Shown here in pieces: positions 30,963-37,841 of a stretch of DNA of 39,528 nt. The stretch comes from Gammaproteobacteria bacterium (GTDB taxonomy: Bacteria; Pseudomonadota; Gammaproteobacteria; Xanthomonadales; SZUA-36), in NCBI GenBank assembly GCA_021772915.1, contig JAJFLB010000002.1:1-39528 (forward strand), written 5' to 3'. Numbering within the stretch: the stretch's first letter is position 1; each line of letters begins with the position of its first letter. The notes below the pieces were generated by a model that worked only from the letters and a program-made list of their open reading frames with translations, was not told the DNA's origin and ran no database searches. A program made the translations under genes and the position numbers.

Positions 30963-30991
30963 TTGACATTTGTCACGCTAAGCGTCACTAT
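30963..30991 (+). promoter_or_regulatory. Early promoter with overlapping inverted repeats
   Basis: TTGACA (30963-30968), 17 bases, CACTAT (30986-30991), immediately before the ATG at 30998. TGACATTTGTCA (30964-30975) and ACGCTAAGCGT (near 30975-30985) are inverted repeats within it. This is the likely main early promoter, facing the repressor promoter, the layout of a lysis-lysogeny switch. Confidence 0.65.
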
Positions 30992-30997
30992 CCCTGC

Positions 30998-31168
30998 ATG
31001 GCGCAAACGAAACTAACAAGTGCCCAAGCGGCCGACAGGCTCGGAGTCTCGATCAAGACCCTTCAACGATGGGTACGCGACGGACTGATCCGCGGCTACG
31101 CACTCCCCTCCGGTCGGCTCCGGTTCGACCCAGATGACATCGACGGCGCACTGCAAGAGGTCGCCTAA
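30998..31168 (+). CDS. MerR/excisionase-type helix-turn-helix protein
   Basis: A 56-aa protein: SAQAADRLGVSIKTLQRWVR followed by DGLIRGYALPSGRLRFDPDD, a complete small winged helix as in excisionases and MerR-like regulators. It is the first gene after the early promoter and divergent from the repressor gene, the place of Cro in lambdoid phages. Its stop overlaps the next ATG (TAATG). Regulation of early genes is likely. Confidence 0.75.
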   Translation: MAQTKLTSAQAADRLGVSIKTLQRWVRDGLIRGYALPSGRLRFDPDDIDGALQEVA

Positions 31169-31311
31169 TGACCGTGTCGCAGGGCGAACAGTTCAAAAAG
31201 ATGCTGACCAGCCGCTCGTCGAAAACGCTGCGCCGCTGGCTCGACCGCGGCTGGGTCCCACCCCGCCGCGAATGGATCGAAGACGAACTCGCAAACAGGG
31301 AGGCCCGCTGA
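31168..31311 (+). CDS. Small basic protein with helix-turn-helix-like core
   Basis: A 47-aa product: MTVSQGEQFKKMLTSRSSKT then LRRWLDRGWVPPRREWIEDE. The S-S-K-T-L-R-R-W-L stretch is like a recognition helix. It overlaps both neighbours by one base or a few. Function unknown; perhaps a second regulator. Confidence 0.5.
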   Translation: MTVSQGEQFKKMLTSRSSKTLRRWLDRGWVPPRREWIEDELANREAR

Positions 31312-31409
31312 TGTACTCAGCCCTGCTACTCGTCGTGATCGTGACGAACGCGATCTGGTTCGTGATCGCCGTCGAAGCGCTGTCACACGACGAACGACAC
31401 GACCGATGA
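31311..31409 (+). CDS. 32-aa single-pass membrane peptide
   Basis: MYSALLLVVIVTNAIWFVIA followed by a charged tail VEALSHDERHDR. One transmembrane helix. Its start uses the last A of the preceding TGA and its stop overlaps the next ATG at 31406, which supports it in spite of its size. Confidence 0.5.
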   Translation: MYSALLLVVIVTNAIWFVIAVEALSHDERHDR

Positions 31410-31639
31410 CCGCCGCGATCGAACCACGCCTGCCGACCGTGACCGTCGTCGCCGAATACGGCGACGAACGCGTGCCAGTCGAACAAGCCGTCGCCGACCT
31501 GGCCGACGTTCTCGACTCGATCATCGGTCAGCACTTCTCGAACCTGCCCGACATGCAGTTGACGTACCCGGTCGAACTGCTGCAACTCGTCGCCCGCTCT
31601 TTGCATCGGATACCGGAAACGATCGCGGTGACGACATGA
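31406..31639 (+). CDS. Hypothetical 77-aa protein
   Basis: Starts MTAAIEPRLPTVTVVAEYGD; acidic, helical second half (LADVLDSIIGQHFSNLPDMQ and VELLQLVARSLHRIPE). ATGA overlaps on both sides. No family recognised. Confidence 0.6.
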   Translation: MTAAIEPRLPTVTVVAEYGDERVPVEQAVADLADVLDSIIGQHFSNLPDMQLTYPVELLQLVARSLHRIPETIAVTT

Positions 31640-31923
31640 CCACCCCTTATTTCAAGGCTGTCAGGCCCAACGGTCAGACCCGCAACGGACTGGACTGGAA
31701 CGTCCCCTCCGGCACCGTTGTCCGGGCCGATCACAACATCGGGACACCAGACCACGGCGAAGTGTGCCCGAAGGAAGAAGGCGACGGGATCTCTGTAGCG
31801 AAGACGTGGTTTGGGGCTTCGCAGGCGTCGTTCCCGACGGTGCGCTGTTGCACGATCAGCTTCGACCCTGCCGACGTGCTAGCAGAAGACGACCACAAGG
31901 TGCGGGTGCGGGCGGCGACATGA
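31636..31923 (+). CDS. Small beta-rich phage protein
   Basis: A 95-aa protein starting MTTPYFKAVRPNGQTRNGLD, with VPSGTVVRADHN, EGDGISVAKTWFGASQASFP and an ending DVLAEDDHKVRVRAAT. This set of features recurs in small phage and bacterial proteins of unknown function (a DUF7666-like pattern by memory). Probably early; no activity can be stated. Confidence 0.6.
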   Translation: MTTPYFKAVRPNGQTRNGLDWNVPSGTVVRADHNIGTPDHGEVCPKEEGDGISVAKTWFGASQASFPTVRCCTISFDPADVLAEDDHKVRVRAAT

Positions 31924-32099
31924 ACACCCTCGAGTTCGACGATCCGGCGGTGCTGCATCACCGGCACGACCCGTCAACCGCGGTCGACGCCGCTCAGGCC
32001 ACGATCCGCCCAGCGTGGGGATGCCGTCACCGGTCGTCGTTCCCGACACCGACATCGTTCTCGCGTCATCTGACCAACGCTCACCGTTGGACGCCGTGA
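31920..32099 (+). CDS. Hypothetical 59-aa protein
   Basis: Starts MNTLEFDDPAVLHHRHDPST. Its end WGCRHRSSFPTPTSFSRHLT NAHRW resembles a single degenerate C2H2-like finger with only one cysteine. Overlaps its neighbours as ATGA and GTGA. Confidence 0.5.
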   Translation: MNTLEFDDPAVLHHRHDPSTAVDAAQATIRPAWGCRHRSSFPTPTSFSRHLTNAHRWTP

Positions 32100-32278
32100 C
32101 CGGCCGTTGCGCGTCGCCGTCTTGTCAAGGCCGCACCGAACCCGTCTCGACGCTCGGCGTCTGTGCCCGATGCGCGCATCCGTCCGCGTACGGCGACAAC
32201 GCCATGTCGTCCGCGTTCGACGACATCCACGGTCACCCGTTGAATCTCCCCGACCAGCCCGAACAGGACCACGAATGA
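32096..32278 (+). CDS. Small zinc-ribbon protein
   Basis: A 60-aa product from GTG 32096: MTGRCASPSCQGRTEPVSTL then GVCARCAHPSAY. Four cysteines as C-x4-C and C-x2-C form a likely zinc knuckle; the tail is acidic. Start overlaps the previous TGA. Earlier in-frame start at 32015 would run through the neighbour. Confidence 0.6.
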   Translation: MTGRCASPSCQGRTEPVSTLGVCARCAHPSAYGDNAMSSAFDDIHGHPLNLPDQPEQDHE

Positions 32279-32550
32279 ACATGACGAAACCGACGAACGC
32301 GCAGGTAGCCGATCACCACCGGCACCTCGTCTCGACGCTGACAGCCATGTCAACCGAAGACCCGATCAGCATCGCCATCGGCGCAAAGATGCTGGTCGAG
32401 CACGACCGGCAATGGCTCGCTAACCACGTCGGGTTTCTGTCGCGGTGTCTGTTCAATTTGTACGACGCCGAGATCGAGGACTGCGGCGACAGTTGGCCGT
32501 CGTTTCTGGCCGGCATGGCGCGTGCCGGTGTCGACGAGTACGGCGAATGA
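32275..32550 (+). CDS. Hypothetical 91-aa protein
   Basis: Starts MNMTKPTNAQVADHHRHLVS and is helical throughout (AIGAKMLVEHDRQWLANHVG, FLSRCLFNLYDAEIEDCGDS). It directly precedes the RecT-like gene with ATGA overlap, so a role in recombination or replication is possible. No family recognised. Confidence 0.55.
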   Translation: MNMTKPTNAQVADHHRHLVSTLTAMSTEDPISIAIGAKMLVEHDRQWLANHVGFLSRCLFNLYDAEIEDCGDSWPSFLAGMARAGVDEYGE

Positions 32551-33611
32551 CCGGCACCGAAGTCGAGATCATCAACGCCGGCGCGTTAGATCCGGGGTCA
32601 GATGAGGGCGTCGCCTGGTTCGACGCCACCATGCGACAGGCCCAAGTCCTTGCCGGGTCGGGGATCGTGCCGCAGCAGTACCGGGGCAAACCTGACGACA
32701 TCGTTGTCGCGTCGATGTACGGCCGCGATTTCGGCTGGTCGCCGACTATGGCGATGTCGCACATTCACGTCGTGTCCGGCAAGCCTTCGCTGTCGGCGCA
32801 ATCCATGACCGCCCTAGTCCGCGCCGCCGGCCACAGCATCTCGGGCAAAAAGTCGAACGACTCAGCCACCGCTACAGGGACACGTAAGGACACCGGCGAC
32901 ACCATGACGTCAACGTTCACCGTCGGCGACGCACGCACCGCAGGCCTGCTTTCGAATCAGACATGGAAGAAGTACCCGGCATCGATGTGTTGGGCCCGGG
33001 CCGTGTCGCAGCTCTGCCGCGATCTGTTCTCTGACGTTCTGCTCGGCGTGTCGTACACGCCCGAAGAACTCGAAGGCATCCCCGAATTACATAATCCTGC
33101 CGTGTCCGGTAGCAATACGATATCGGCTCAAAATGAGACGGTTGTGTCAGAAGTGATCGAAGCACGCGTGTCGCCGGTACCGGATCAGGTCGCGGCGTTG
33201 CGGCACCAGTTGGGCGGCATGGTCCGACAGTTCGACGCCGATCATCTCGAGCATTGGAAGGCGTACACGTCGGATCGGAACTGGCCTGATACGCAGATCG
33301 ACCCGCAGCAACTCGCGGACGGGTTAGACGAGGCGGGCCGTCTGTTGGCCGATCAGGGCGTCGAGCCGTTCCCGGTCGACGCCGTCGAAATCGTCGAGAT
33401 CGAAGAAGCCGCTGTCGTCGAAGGGTCTATCTCCTTGCCCGTCGACGACACCGAGGGTGTGGCCGTTGAACCGGCCTCACAGGTTCCGCCGCCTGCGGTT
33501 CCGGCCACACCCAAACCCGCCAAGAAAGCAAAGAAGGCATCTAAGGCCGGGTCGAACCCGGCATCTAAGGCCCGCGGCGACCTCGCTCAACGGAACAGGC
33601 CCAACACATGA
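32547..33611 (+). CDS. RecT-like single-strand annealing protein
   Basis: A 354-aa protein. LAGSGIVPQQYRGKPDDIVV, GRDFGWSPTMAMSHIHVVSG, KPSLSAQSMTALVRAAGHSI, TFTVGDARTAGLL and CWARAVSQLCRDLFSDVLLG followed by YTPEEL are the conserved series of the RecT/gp-type annealing proteins of actinophages. It should bind and anneal single-stranded DNA in replication-coupled recombination. No paired exonuclease is apparent in the genome. The last 60 residues are a Pro/Lys/Ala tail (PKPAKKAKKASKAGSNPASK) resembling histone H1-type tails, likely for DNA binding. Confidence 0.7.
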   Translation: MTGTEVEIINAGALDPGSDEGVAWFDATMRQAQVLAGSGIVPQQYRGKPDDIVVASMYGRDFGWSPTMAMSHIHVVSGKPSLSAQSMTALVRAAGHSISGKKSNDSATATGTRKDTGDTMTSTFTVGDARTAGLLSNQTWKKYPASMCWARAVSQLCRDLFSDVLLGVSYTPEELEGIPELHNPAVSGSNTISAQNETVVSEVIEARVSPVPDQVAALRHQLGGMVRQFDADHLEHWKAYTSDRNWPDTQIDPQQLADGLDEAGRLLADQGVEPFPVDAVEIVEIEEAAVVEGSISLPVDDTEGVAVEPASQVPPPAVPATPKPAKKAKKASKAGSNPASKARGDLAQRNRPNT

Positions 33612-33997
33612 CCCTGAAACCGGTTGTGGATTCGGGCGGTGAGGCGTTGACCCGCGGCGAGTACATGCGGCTGCGCGGATCGGAACGGGCGGCATGGCCC
33701 GACCCGATCACGACGGGCCCGTCGCCGCGGCAGGTGATAGCGGCCATGTTGACTGTTGTCGCCGATCATTACGACGTCACCGAACAGGCCATCGTGAAAC
33801 CCGTCACGGTCCAGACCCGCCGGATACGTGCAGGTATCGCCGCAGCGGCTTTCGACGCAACACAGGGCCGGACATGGCCGCTGGTGGGCCACATGCTCGG
33901 CCTCAAGAACCCGCGCACGTCAATCGCGGCCGCTGAACGCACCTCGGCCGACGTCATCGCCCACATACAAGCCATCATCGACGAGGCCAGCAGATGA
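33608..33997 (+). CDS. DnaA domain IV-like DNA-binding protein, first copy
   Basis: A 129-aa protein. PRQVIAAMLTVVADHYDVTE, TRRIRAGIAAAAFDATQG and RTWPLVGHMLGLKNPRTSIA follow the order of the C-terminal DNA-binding domain of DnaA: helix, basic loop, then a signature helix near the DHTTV position (here NPRTSI). No ATPase domain is present. It would bind DnaA-box-like sites, perhaps at the phage origin. Followed by a related copy. Confidence 0.65.
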   Translation: MTLKPVVDSGGEALTRGEYMRLRGSERAAWPDPITTGPSPRQVIAAMLTVVADHYDVTEQAIVKPVTVQTRRIRAGIAAAAFDATQGRTWPLVGHMLGLKNPRTSIAAAERTSADVIAHIQAIIDEASR

Positions 33998-34401
33998 GGC
34001 AGCCGCAGCGTTCAGTCGATTTCGTTGTCGAGCTAGCCATGACCCGCGCCGATTACTACCGGGCACGGCCCGACGGGAGGCCACCGGCGCCGCCGAAACC
34101 GGTACGCACGCCACGGCAAACCGCGGTCGACATGATCGCGACCGTCGCCGCCGCTTACGACACCACCCCGACAGGGATAGCCGCAGCCGCTCACAAATCG
34201 ACGCTAGCGCCTGTCCGCGCTGCGACCGCTTACGCCATACACGACGCAACACGCGGCCGCACATGGCCCCTCGTCGCAGAGCTGATCGGGTTGAAGAACC
34301 CGAAGTATTCGGCGCAGCACGTCCGCAAACATCACCCGAACGTTGTCGCCGACGTCGCATCCGTACTCGAGTACGGCGACAAGGAGGTCCTTGCACTGTG
34401 A
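33994..34401 (+). CDS. DnaA domain IV-like DNA-binding protein, second copy
   Basis: A 135-aa paralogue of the preceding protein: PRQTAVDMIATVAAAYDTTP, LAPVRAATAYAIHDATRG and RTWPLVAELIGLKNPKYSAQ align with it almost block by block, with GRTWPLV and GLKNP identical. The N-terminal 40 residues are different. It probably arose by tandem duplication and divergence. Both overlap neighbours as ATGA. Confidence 0.65.
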   Translation: MRQPQRSVDFVVELAMTRADYYRARPDGRPPAPPKPVRTPRQTAVDMIATVAAAYDTTPTGIAAAAHKSTLAPVRAATAYAIHDATRGRTWPLVAELIGLKNPKYSAQHVRKHHPNVVADVASVLEYGDKEVLAL

Positions 34402-34937
34402 GCACGTTTCTCAAGTTGCATCACGGCTTCCTCGAGCATGAGAAACACGCCGAACTGACGAACGCGGCGCTACTGCTCCACATCTCCGGGCTGATGCACG
34501 CGTCGGAACGGCTAACTGACGGCCGTCTGCCGAAGGCGATGACTGTCCGGTTGCAGTGGTCTGCACGGCTGGTCGCTGAGGGGTCTAACGTCGATGCGTT
34601 GATCGGCGAGTTGATCCGGGCTGGCGTGTGGGAGGACCACGCCAAGCATTACTCGATCGTGAAGTACCTCGATCACAACAATTCGCGTGCGCAGGTCGAC
34701 GCTATTCGGGTGTCTGATCGTGAACGGAAAGCGAAGCAACGAGAACGCGAAAAGCTCGCGAAATCCAACCCTGAACAGATACAGAGACAGAGACAGGGAA
34801 TCCGGCGTGAGTCCCTGCCGGAGTCACAAGGGGAGTCACGGCGTGACTCTGGGGCGTTGGCTGACGTCCTCGAAATGCCAGACCCGGCAGCAATCGTCGA
34901 CCCCGCGGACGCTTTAGCGAAAGCCCGCAACCGATGA
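34398..34937 (+). CDS. Putative replication initiator
   Basis: A 179-aa protein from GTG 34398. Residues 1-105 resemble the N-terminal winged-helix part of phage replisome organisers: STFLKLHHGFLEHEKHAELT, ALLLHISGLMHASERLTDGR, AGVWEDHAKHYSIVKYLDHN. A highly charged helix follows (SDRERKAKQREREKLAKSNP), then a Ser/Arg-rich region whose DNA holds four GAGTCAC-type repeats, as in phage genes that contain their own origin. GGAGG lies upstream. DNA-binding domain and context support initiation; no helicase or primase gene is visible. Confidence 0.6.
   Translation: MSTFLKLHHGFLEHEKHAELTNAALLLHISGLMHASERLTDGRLPKAMTVRLQWSARLVAEGSNVDALIGELIRAGVWEDHAKHYSIVKYLDHNNSRAQVDAIRVSDRERKAKQREREKLAKSNPEQIQRQRQGIRRESLPESQGESRRDSGALADVLEMPDPAAIVDPADALAKARNR
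34741..34850. other. Candidate replication origin inside the initiator gene
   Basis: A purine-rich stretch (ACAGATACAGAGACAGAG) is followed by four copies of a 7-base motif in both orientations: GTGAGTC (34807), GAGTCAC (34821), GAGTCAC (34833), GTGACTC (34843). The last two make a 17-base palindrome (34833-34849). This layout matches iteron clusters within initiator genes such as lambda O; no experimental support. Confidence 0.5.
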
Positions 34938-35098
34938 CACCGGGCGTGCGGGTGCGGTTGTCGGGTGCGCCGTCTATGTCGTCGCAGGAAGGCGTGATTA
35001 TCGGCCCGTACTCGGCGACGGGTCGGGCGTTGCGTGTCATGTGCGACGACGGCCACGAGCGGCTGTTCATGCCTCAACATCTCGAGCCGGTCGAATGA
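34934..35098 (+). CDS. Hypothetical 54-aa protein
   Basis: Starts MTPGVRVRLSGAPSMSSQEG then VIIGPYSATGRALRVMCDDG and HERLFMPQHLEPVE. The all-beta pattern looks like an SH3-like or KOW-type barrel. Overlaps the neighbours as ATGA on both sides. Confidence 0.55.
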   Translation: MTPGVRVRLSGAPSMSSQEGVIIGPYSATGRALRVMCDDGHERLFMPQHLEPVE

Positions 35099-35241
35099 CC
35101 GTCACCGACTTTCTGGCGTATTGCCGTCAGCCTGAACGTCGTTGCCGGTGCGGCCATCATTACGGGTCGCATGCCCGGCAGCCGCCGTCGCTCGAGTTTC
35201 GGTGCCTCTGGTGCCGTTGTGGCGAATGGCGGCCGGCGTGA
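35095..35241 (+). CDS. Small zinc-finger protein
   Basis: A 48-aa protein: CRQPERRCRCGHHYGSHA then FRCLWCRCGEW. Cys and His residues form at least one zinc knuckle of the type common next to phage recombination genes. Ends in an overlap with the resolvase start (GTG 35238). Confidence 0.6.
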   Translation: MTVTDFLAYCRQPERRCRCGHHYGSHARQPPSLEFRCLWCRCGEWRPA

Positions 35242-35612
35242 CCCGCTCCGAGTCGTTCACGTTCGACGGCACGTTCTCGTTGGTCAACAGGCGCAGGTCG
35301 ATGCATCGGATGGCTGTCGCAGTCGAGAACAGGTACCTACGTCAGTGGGCCTTCTACCAAGCCTCCCAGTTGCCGTTGTTTGAGTCGCCGGTGTCGATCG
35401 AGTTCATGTTCGTCAAAGGCTCCGGCCGGATGCCTGACGCCGACAGTGTGGCGGGTGCGGCGAAGCCGATCATCGACGGCCTGGTCGACGCTGGCCTGTT
35501 GGTGGATGACGGGCCCGCGTGGGTGCGGCAGGTCGTCTATCACGCCCCCGCAAAACTCGCTGACACTCCGCGGTCGATTCGGGTACTCGTCAAAGAACAG
35601 GACACACCATGA
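35238..35612 (+). CDS. RusA-like Holliday junction resolvase
   Basis: A 124-aa protein from GTG 35238, whose stop-overlap start is preferred to ATG 35226. The RusA signature is present: VSIEFMFVKGSGRMPDADSV with acidic residues after strand 2, then AAKPIIDGLVDAGLLVDDGP, with the conserved Lys, Asp and Asp-Asp active-site cluster. RusA cuts four-way junctions, resolving replication and recombination intermediates before packaging. Length is normal. Confidence 0.85.
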   Translation: MTRSESFTFDGTFSLVNRRRSMHRMAVAVENRYLRQWAFYQASQLPLFESPVSIEFMFVKGSGRMPDADSVAGAAKPIIDGLVDAGLLVDDGPAWVRQVVYHAPAKLADTPRSIRVLVKEQDTP

Positions 35613-35797
35613 CAGACAACAACGAGATACGTACCGTGAGCGAAACAGACTACGCAATCGCTGAACTCAAATGCGTGATCGCCAACTGGCGCGGCAGGAG
35701 CTTCAATCTGAACTGTTCGGGTCACGCCGAGTGGTGCAACTCGGTCCGTCGGGCGCAGTCGTGGACCGCCGGCTGTGATTGCGGCGCCGATGTCTGA
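35609..35797 (+). CDS. Hypothetical 62-aa protein
   Basis: Starts MTDNNEIRTVSETDYAIAEL. Cysteines near the end (NCSGHAEWC and CDCGADV) may bind zinc. Overlaps both neighbours. No family recognised. Confidence 0.5.
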   Translation: MTDNNEIRTVSETDYAIAELKCVIANWRGRSFNLNCSGHAEWCNSVRRAQSWTAGCDCGADV

Positions 35798-35981
35798 CGT
35801 GTCGACGTTCAACGACCGTTTGCCGCCGGGGGCCCGCCCGAAACCCGTCGCATGGTGGGGGCCGCGCTGCACAGTCTGCGGCATGTATTTCAACGAAGCC
35901 GGCTGGGACGACCGCCACGACGACCACCTAGCGAACCCGATCCACGCCCACTGCTGCAAAGGCTGCGACCTCGATGAGTGA
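35790..35981 (+). CDS. Small zinc-finger protein
   Basis: A 63-aa protein with CTVCGMYFNEAGWDDRHDDH followed by HAHCCKGCDLDE. The CxxC plus later His/Cys group suggests a treble-clef-like zinc site. ATG 35790 is chosen over 35775 because it overlaps the previous stop closely. Next gene starts at its last codons. Confidence 0.55.
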   Translation: MSDVSTFNDRLPPGARPKPVAWWGPRCTVCGMYFNEAGWDDRHDDHLANPIHAHCCKGCDLDE

Positions 35982-36126
35982 CACCCCGAACCCTGGCAGC
36001 ACCGAAGCCTTCGAAGCCGGCTGTTCCTGCGCGGTGTTGGACAACAACCACGGCAAGTGGCCGCCGTTTCCGCCTGACGGCTGGTGGATCACCGCAGGCT
36101 GCCCGATCCACGCCCCGACGCCATGA
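35974..36126 (+). CDS. Small conserved phage protein, PGS-EA-GC-C type
   Basis: A 50-aa product: MSDTPNPGSTEAFEAGCSCA then VLDNNHGKWPPFPPDGWWIT and AGCPIHAP. I recognise the PGS-x-EA-x-x-x-GC-x-C-x-x-x-DN pattern with a final C-x-x-H as a very common small phage protein, presumably zinc-binding; its function is not known. Confidence 0.7.
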   Translation: MSDTPNPGSTEAFEAGCSCAVLDNNHGKWPPFPPDGWWITAGCPIHAPTP

Positions 36127-36299
36127 CCGAAGCCGAGATATGGCGCCGCGCCGCGAGGCTGCTCGAGGACCGTGCCGCCGGCCTGCCGTTCGGCGCGAAG
36201 GCATGGCCCGGCTACCGGTTGGCGGCCGACGATTTGAACGCCGTCGCCGACGAGCTCGACACCATCCCACGAATACCACCACCGCCGGAGGCTGCGTGA
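36123..36299 (+). CDS. Hypothetical 58-aa protein
   Basis: Starts MTEAEIWRRAARLLEDRAAG; a helix, a loop with FGAKAWPGYRLAADDL and another helix, then a Pro-rich end. Overlaps both neighbours as ATGA/GTGA. Function unknown. Confidence 0.55.
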   Translation: MTEAEIWRRAARLLEDRAAGLPFGAKAWPGYRLAADDLNAVADELDTIPRIPPPPEAA

Positions 36300-36838
36300 C
36301 AATTCCCCGCCATGACATCGACCTGATCGCGGCGATCTCCAAAAACCTGCACCGGGTGTTCACAAACCACGATCTGCGCCTGATACATCGCCGTTTGGAT
36401 GGCTGGGATTCGGGCGGCTATCCAGGCACCGGGTCGGGTGGCCCCACAAGCGTCGGTGAGCATTCTGACCCGACCGCCCGCCAGGCGCTAGCCCCGACGG
36501 GTGTCGATTACCGCCGGGCGGTCGCTGACGCGAAACGGGCGATGCTGATCCTCGAAGCCGTTTTGGCCGAGGCGACCCGTTCGCCGCACGCGTCGAAAGC
36601 CGAGCTGACAGCGACGTTTATCGGCGCGGCTGCCCGGCCGGGTTCGGGAACGTGCGAGGCGTGCGACAAGTCGTGTCCTGGCCGGCCGGGCCCGGCGATC
36701 TCGACGAAATCGGGGCGGGCGTTGTGCCGGGCGCACGACGAAGGGTTCAGACGTAAGCGGGCGTTGGGCTGGAACGTCGCCGATTATGTCCGGTCGACGC
36801 GGGCCATGTTGGGCGCCGATCTTGAGCAGCCGGCATGA
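36296..36838 (+). CDS. Hypothetical 180-aa protein with zinc knuckle
   Basis: From GTG 36296, starting MTIPRHDIDLIAAISKNLHR. The middle is helical (DYRRAVADAKRAMLILEAVL); near residue 120 lies CEACDKSC and later CRAHDEG, giving a C-x2-C-x3-C / C-x2-H site. The basic end (RRKRALGWNVADYVRSTRAM) could bind nucleic acid. The 120-residue upstream extension of the frame overlaps two other genes and is rejected. Confidence 0.55.
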   Translation: MTIPRHDIDLIAAISKNLHRVFTNHDLRLIHRRLDGWDSGGYPGTGSGGPTSVGEHSDPTARQALAPTGVDYRRAVADAKRAMLILEAVLAEATRSPHASKAELTATFIGAAARPGSGTCEACDKSCPGRPGPAISTKSGRALCRAHDEGFRRKRALGWNVADYVRSTRAMLGADLEQPA

Positions 36839-37152
36839 AACGCACCCCTATGCGTAGAACGCAGTTTCGGCCGAAGCATCGCCGCCGGCCCGGCATGGAC
36901 GGGTCGAAGGCTGTGATCCGGTCACGGTCAGGCGGCGTATGCGAGGCCGGAACTGTCGCCTGCACCGGCAAAGCCGCACACGCACACCATATTCTGATGC
37001 GTTCGCAGGGCGGCCGCGATGACGTATCGAACCTTCTCGACGTGTGCGCCGCCTGCCACCGCCATATTCACGCGAACCCGGCAGAGGCGTATGCACGCGG
37101 CTGGCTTCACCACGCCCACAAAACCGACCACCAGGAGCCTGCTGATGGCTGA
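36835..37152 (+). CDS. HNH endonuclease
   Basis: A 105-aa protein. It has a basic N-terminus (MKRTPMRRTQFRPKHRRRP), then CEAGTVACTG, AHAHHILMRSQGGRDDVSNL (the H-H and N of the HNH motif) and DVCAACHRHIHANP. Four cysteines form the structural zinc site. It nicks or cuts DNA; here among recombination genes it may act in replication or as a homing-type enzyme, though it is not inserted in another gene. Confidence 0.8.
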   Translation: MKRTPMRRTQFRPKHRRRPGMDGSKAVIRSRSGGVCEAGTVACTGKAAHAHHILMRSQGGRDDVSNLLDVCAACHRHIHANPAEAYARGWLHHAHKTDHQEPADG

Positions 37153-37561
37153 GCACGTGGCGCACTACAGCGGATGTCCCTCCAGCGATGGAGGCGAATG
37201 CACTTGCGATGCATGGGAGGCGGAAGAGGCTGCCCGCGAAACGCTGGTCGGTCATCGGTACGGCCCCGACTGTGAAGGCGACTATTGGCAGCGGGATGGG
37301 CTGGGCCGTTGGGTAACAGGCGCTCTGGACCAGAACGTGTGGGTGACCGCAACCGATTTCGAGATCGGCGACAATCTTGCTCCGCTTCTGGCCACCCGCA
37401 TCGCAGAACTAGAAGCTGAGCGTGACTTCTATCGGCGCAAGCTGCGCACCTACGTCGAGGATCTCACCCCGCATGCGGATGCTGTCATGAATGCAATCGA
37501 CAAACAGGCGGCGGCTCTCTCTGAGAGCACGAAAGAGGAGGTGAGTAGCCATGACCGATGA
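37145..37561 (+). CDS. Hypothetical protein with C-terminal helix, ALSESTK end
   Basis: A 138-aa protein from ATG 37145. The N-terminus has Cys/His residues (YSGCPSSDGGECTCDAWEAE), a Trp-rich middle (DYWQRDGLGRWVTGALDQNV), then a coiled coil opened by TRIAELEAERDFYRRKL and a tail with ALSESTK. TRIAELE and ALSESTK recur in the next gene, so the 3' half is duplicated. GGAGG before the next ATG lies in its end. Confidence 0.6.
   Translation: MAEHVAHYSGCPSSDGGECTCDAWEAEEAARETLVGHRYGPDCEGDYWQRDGLGRWVTGALDQNVWVTATDFEIGDNLAPLLATRIAELEAERDFYRRKLRTYVEDLTPHADAVMNAIDKQAAALSESTKEEVSSHDR
37510..37535. repeat. 26-bp junction repeat A, copy 1
   Basis: Identical to 37805-37830. It encodes AALSESTK at the end of the first gene and includes the hairpin GCTCTC-TCT-GAGAGC. 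Confidence 0.9.
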
Positions 37562-37841
37562 CGCCGAAACGCTGACTGGTTACATGGCGGCACACAAACG
37601 CCACGAGGAAGGCATCACCGAAACGGGGCTGAGACTGTTCCACGAGAAGGACACCCGCATCGCAGAACTGGAGGGTGATGTGGAGCGGTTAGAAGCTTCG
37701 GGTGACGTGCAGTTCAGAAGGATTGTGGCCGCTCTGGTGGGGTCAGCAATCCGCAGCTACCGCCACGGGGTTTACTACTCAGTCGGGAAAGACTTAGAGC
37801 GGCTGGCGGCTCTCTCTGAGAGCACGAAAGGAAACGAGTGA
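37551..37841 (+). CDS. Hypothetical protein, partial paralogue of its neighbour
   Basis: A 96-aa helical protein starting MTDDAETLTGYMAAHKRHEE; TRIAELEGDVERLEASGD in the middle and RLAALSESTKGNE at the end match the preceding gene, with unrelated sequence between. AGGAGG lies upstream of ATG 37551. Probably oligomeric through the coiled coil. Function unknown. Confidence 0.6.
   Translation: MTDDAETLTGYMAAHKRHEEGITETGLRLFHEKDTRIAELEGDVERLEASGDVQFRRIVAALVGSAIRSYRHGVYYSVGKDLERLAALSESTKGNE
37805..37830. repeat. 26-bp junction repeat A, copy 2
   Basis: Exact copy of 37510-37535, at the end of the 37551-37841 gene. Confidence 0.9.

Noticed and set aside
33828-34397. Upstream extension of the initiator frame, 190 codons
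   Set aside because: It is out-of-frame translation of the two DnaA-like genes; GTG 34398 with GGAGG upstream is the better start.
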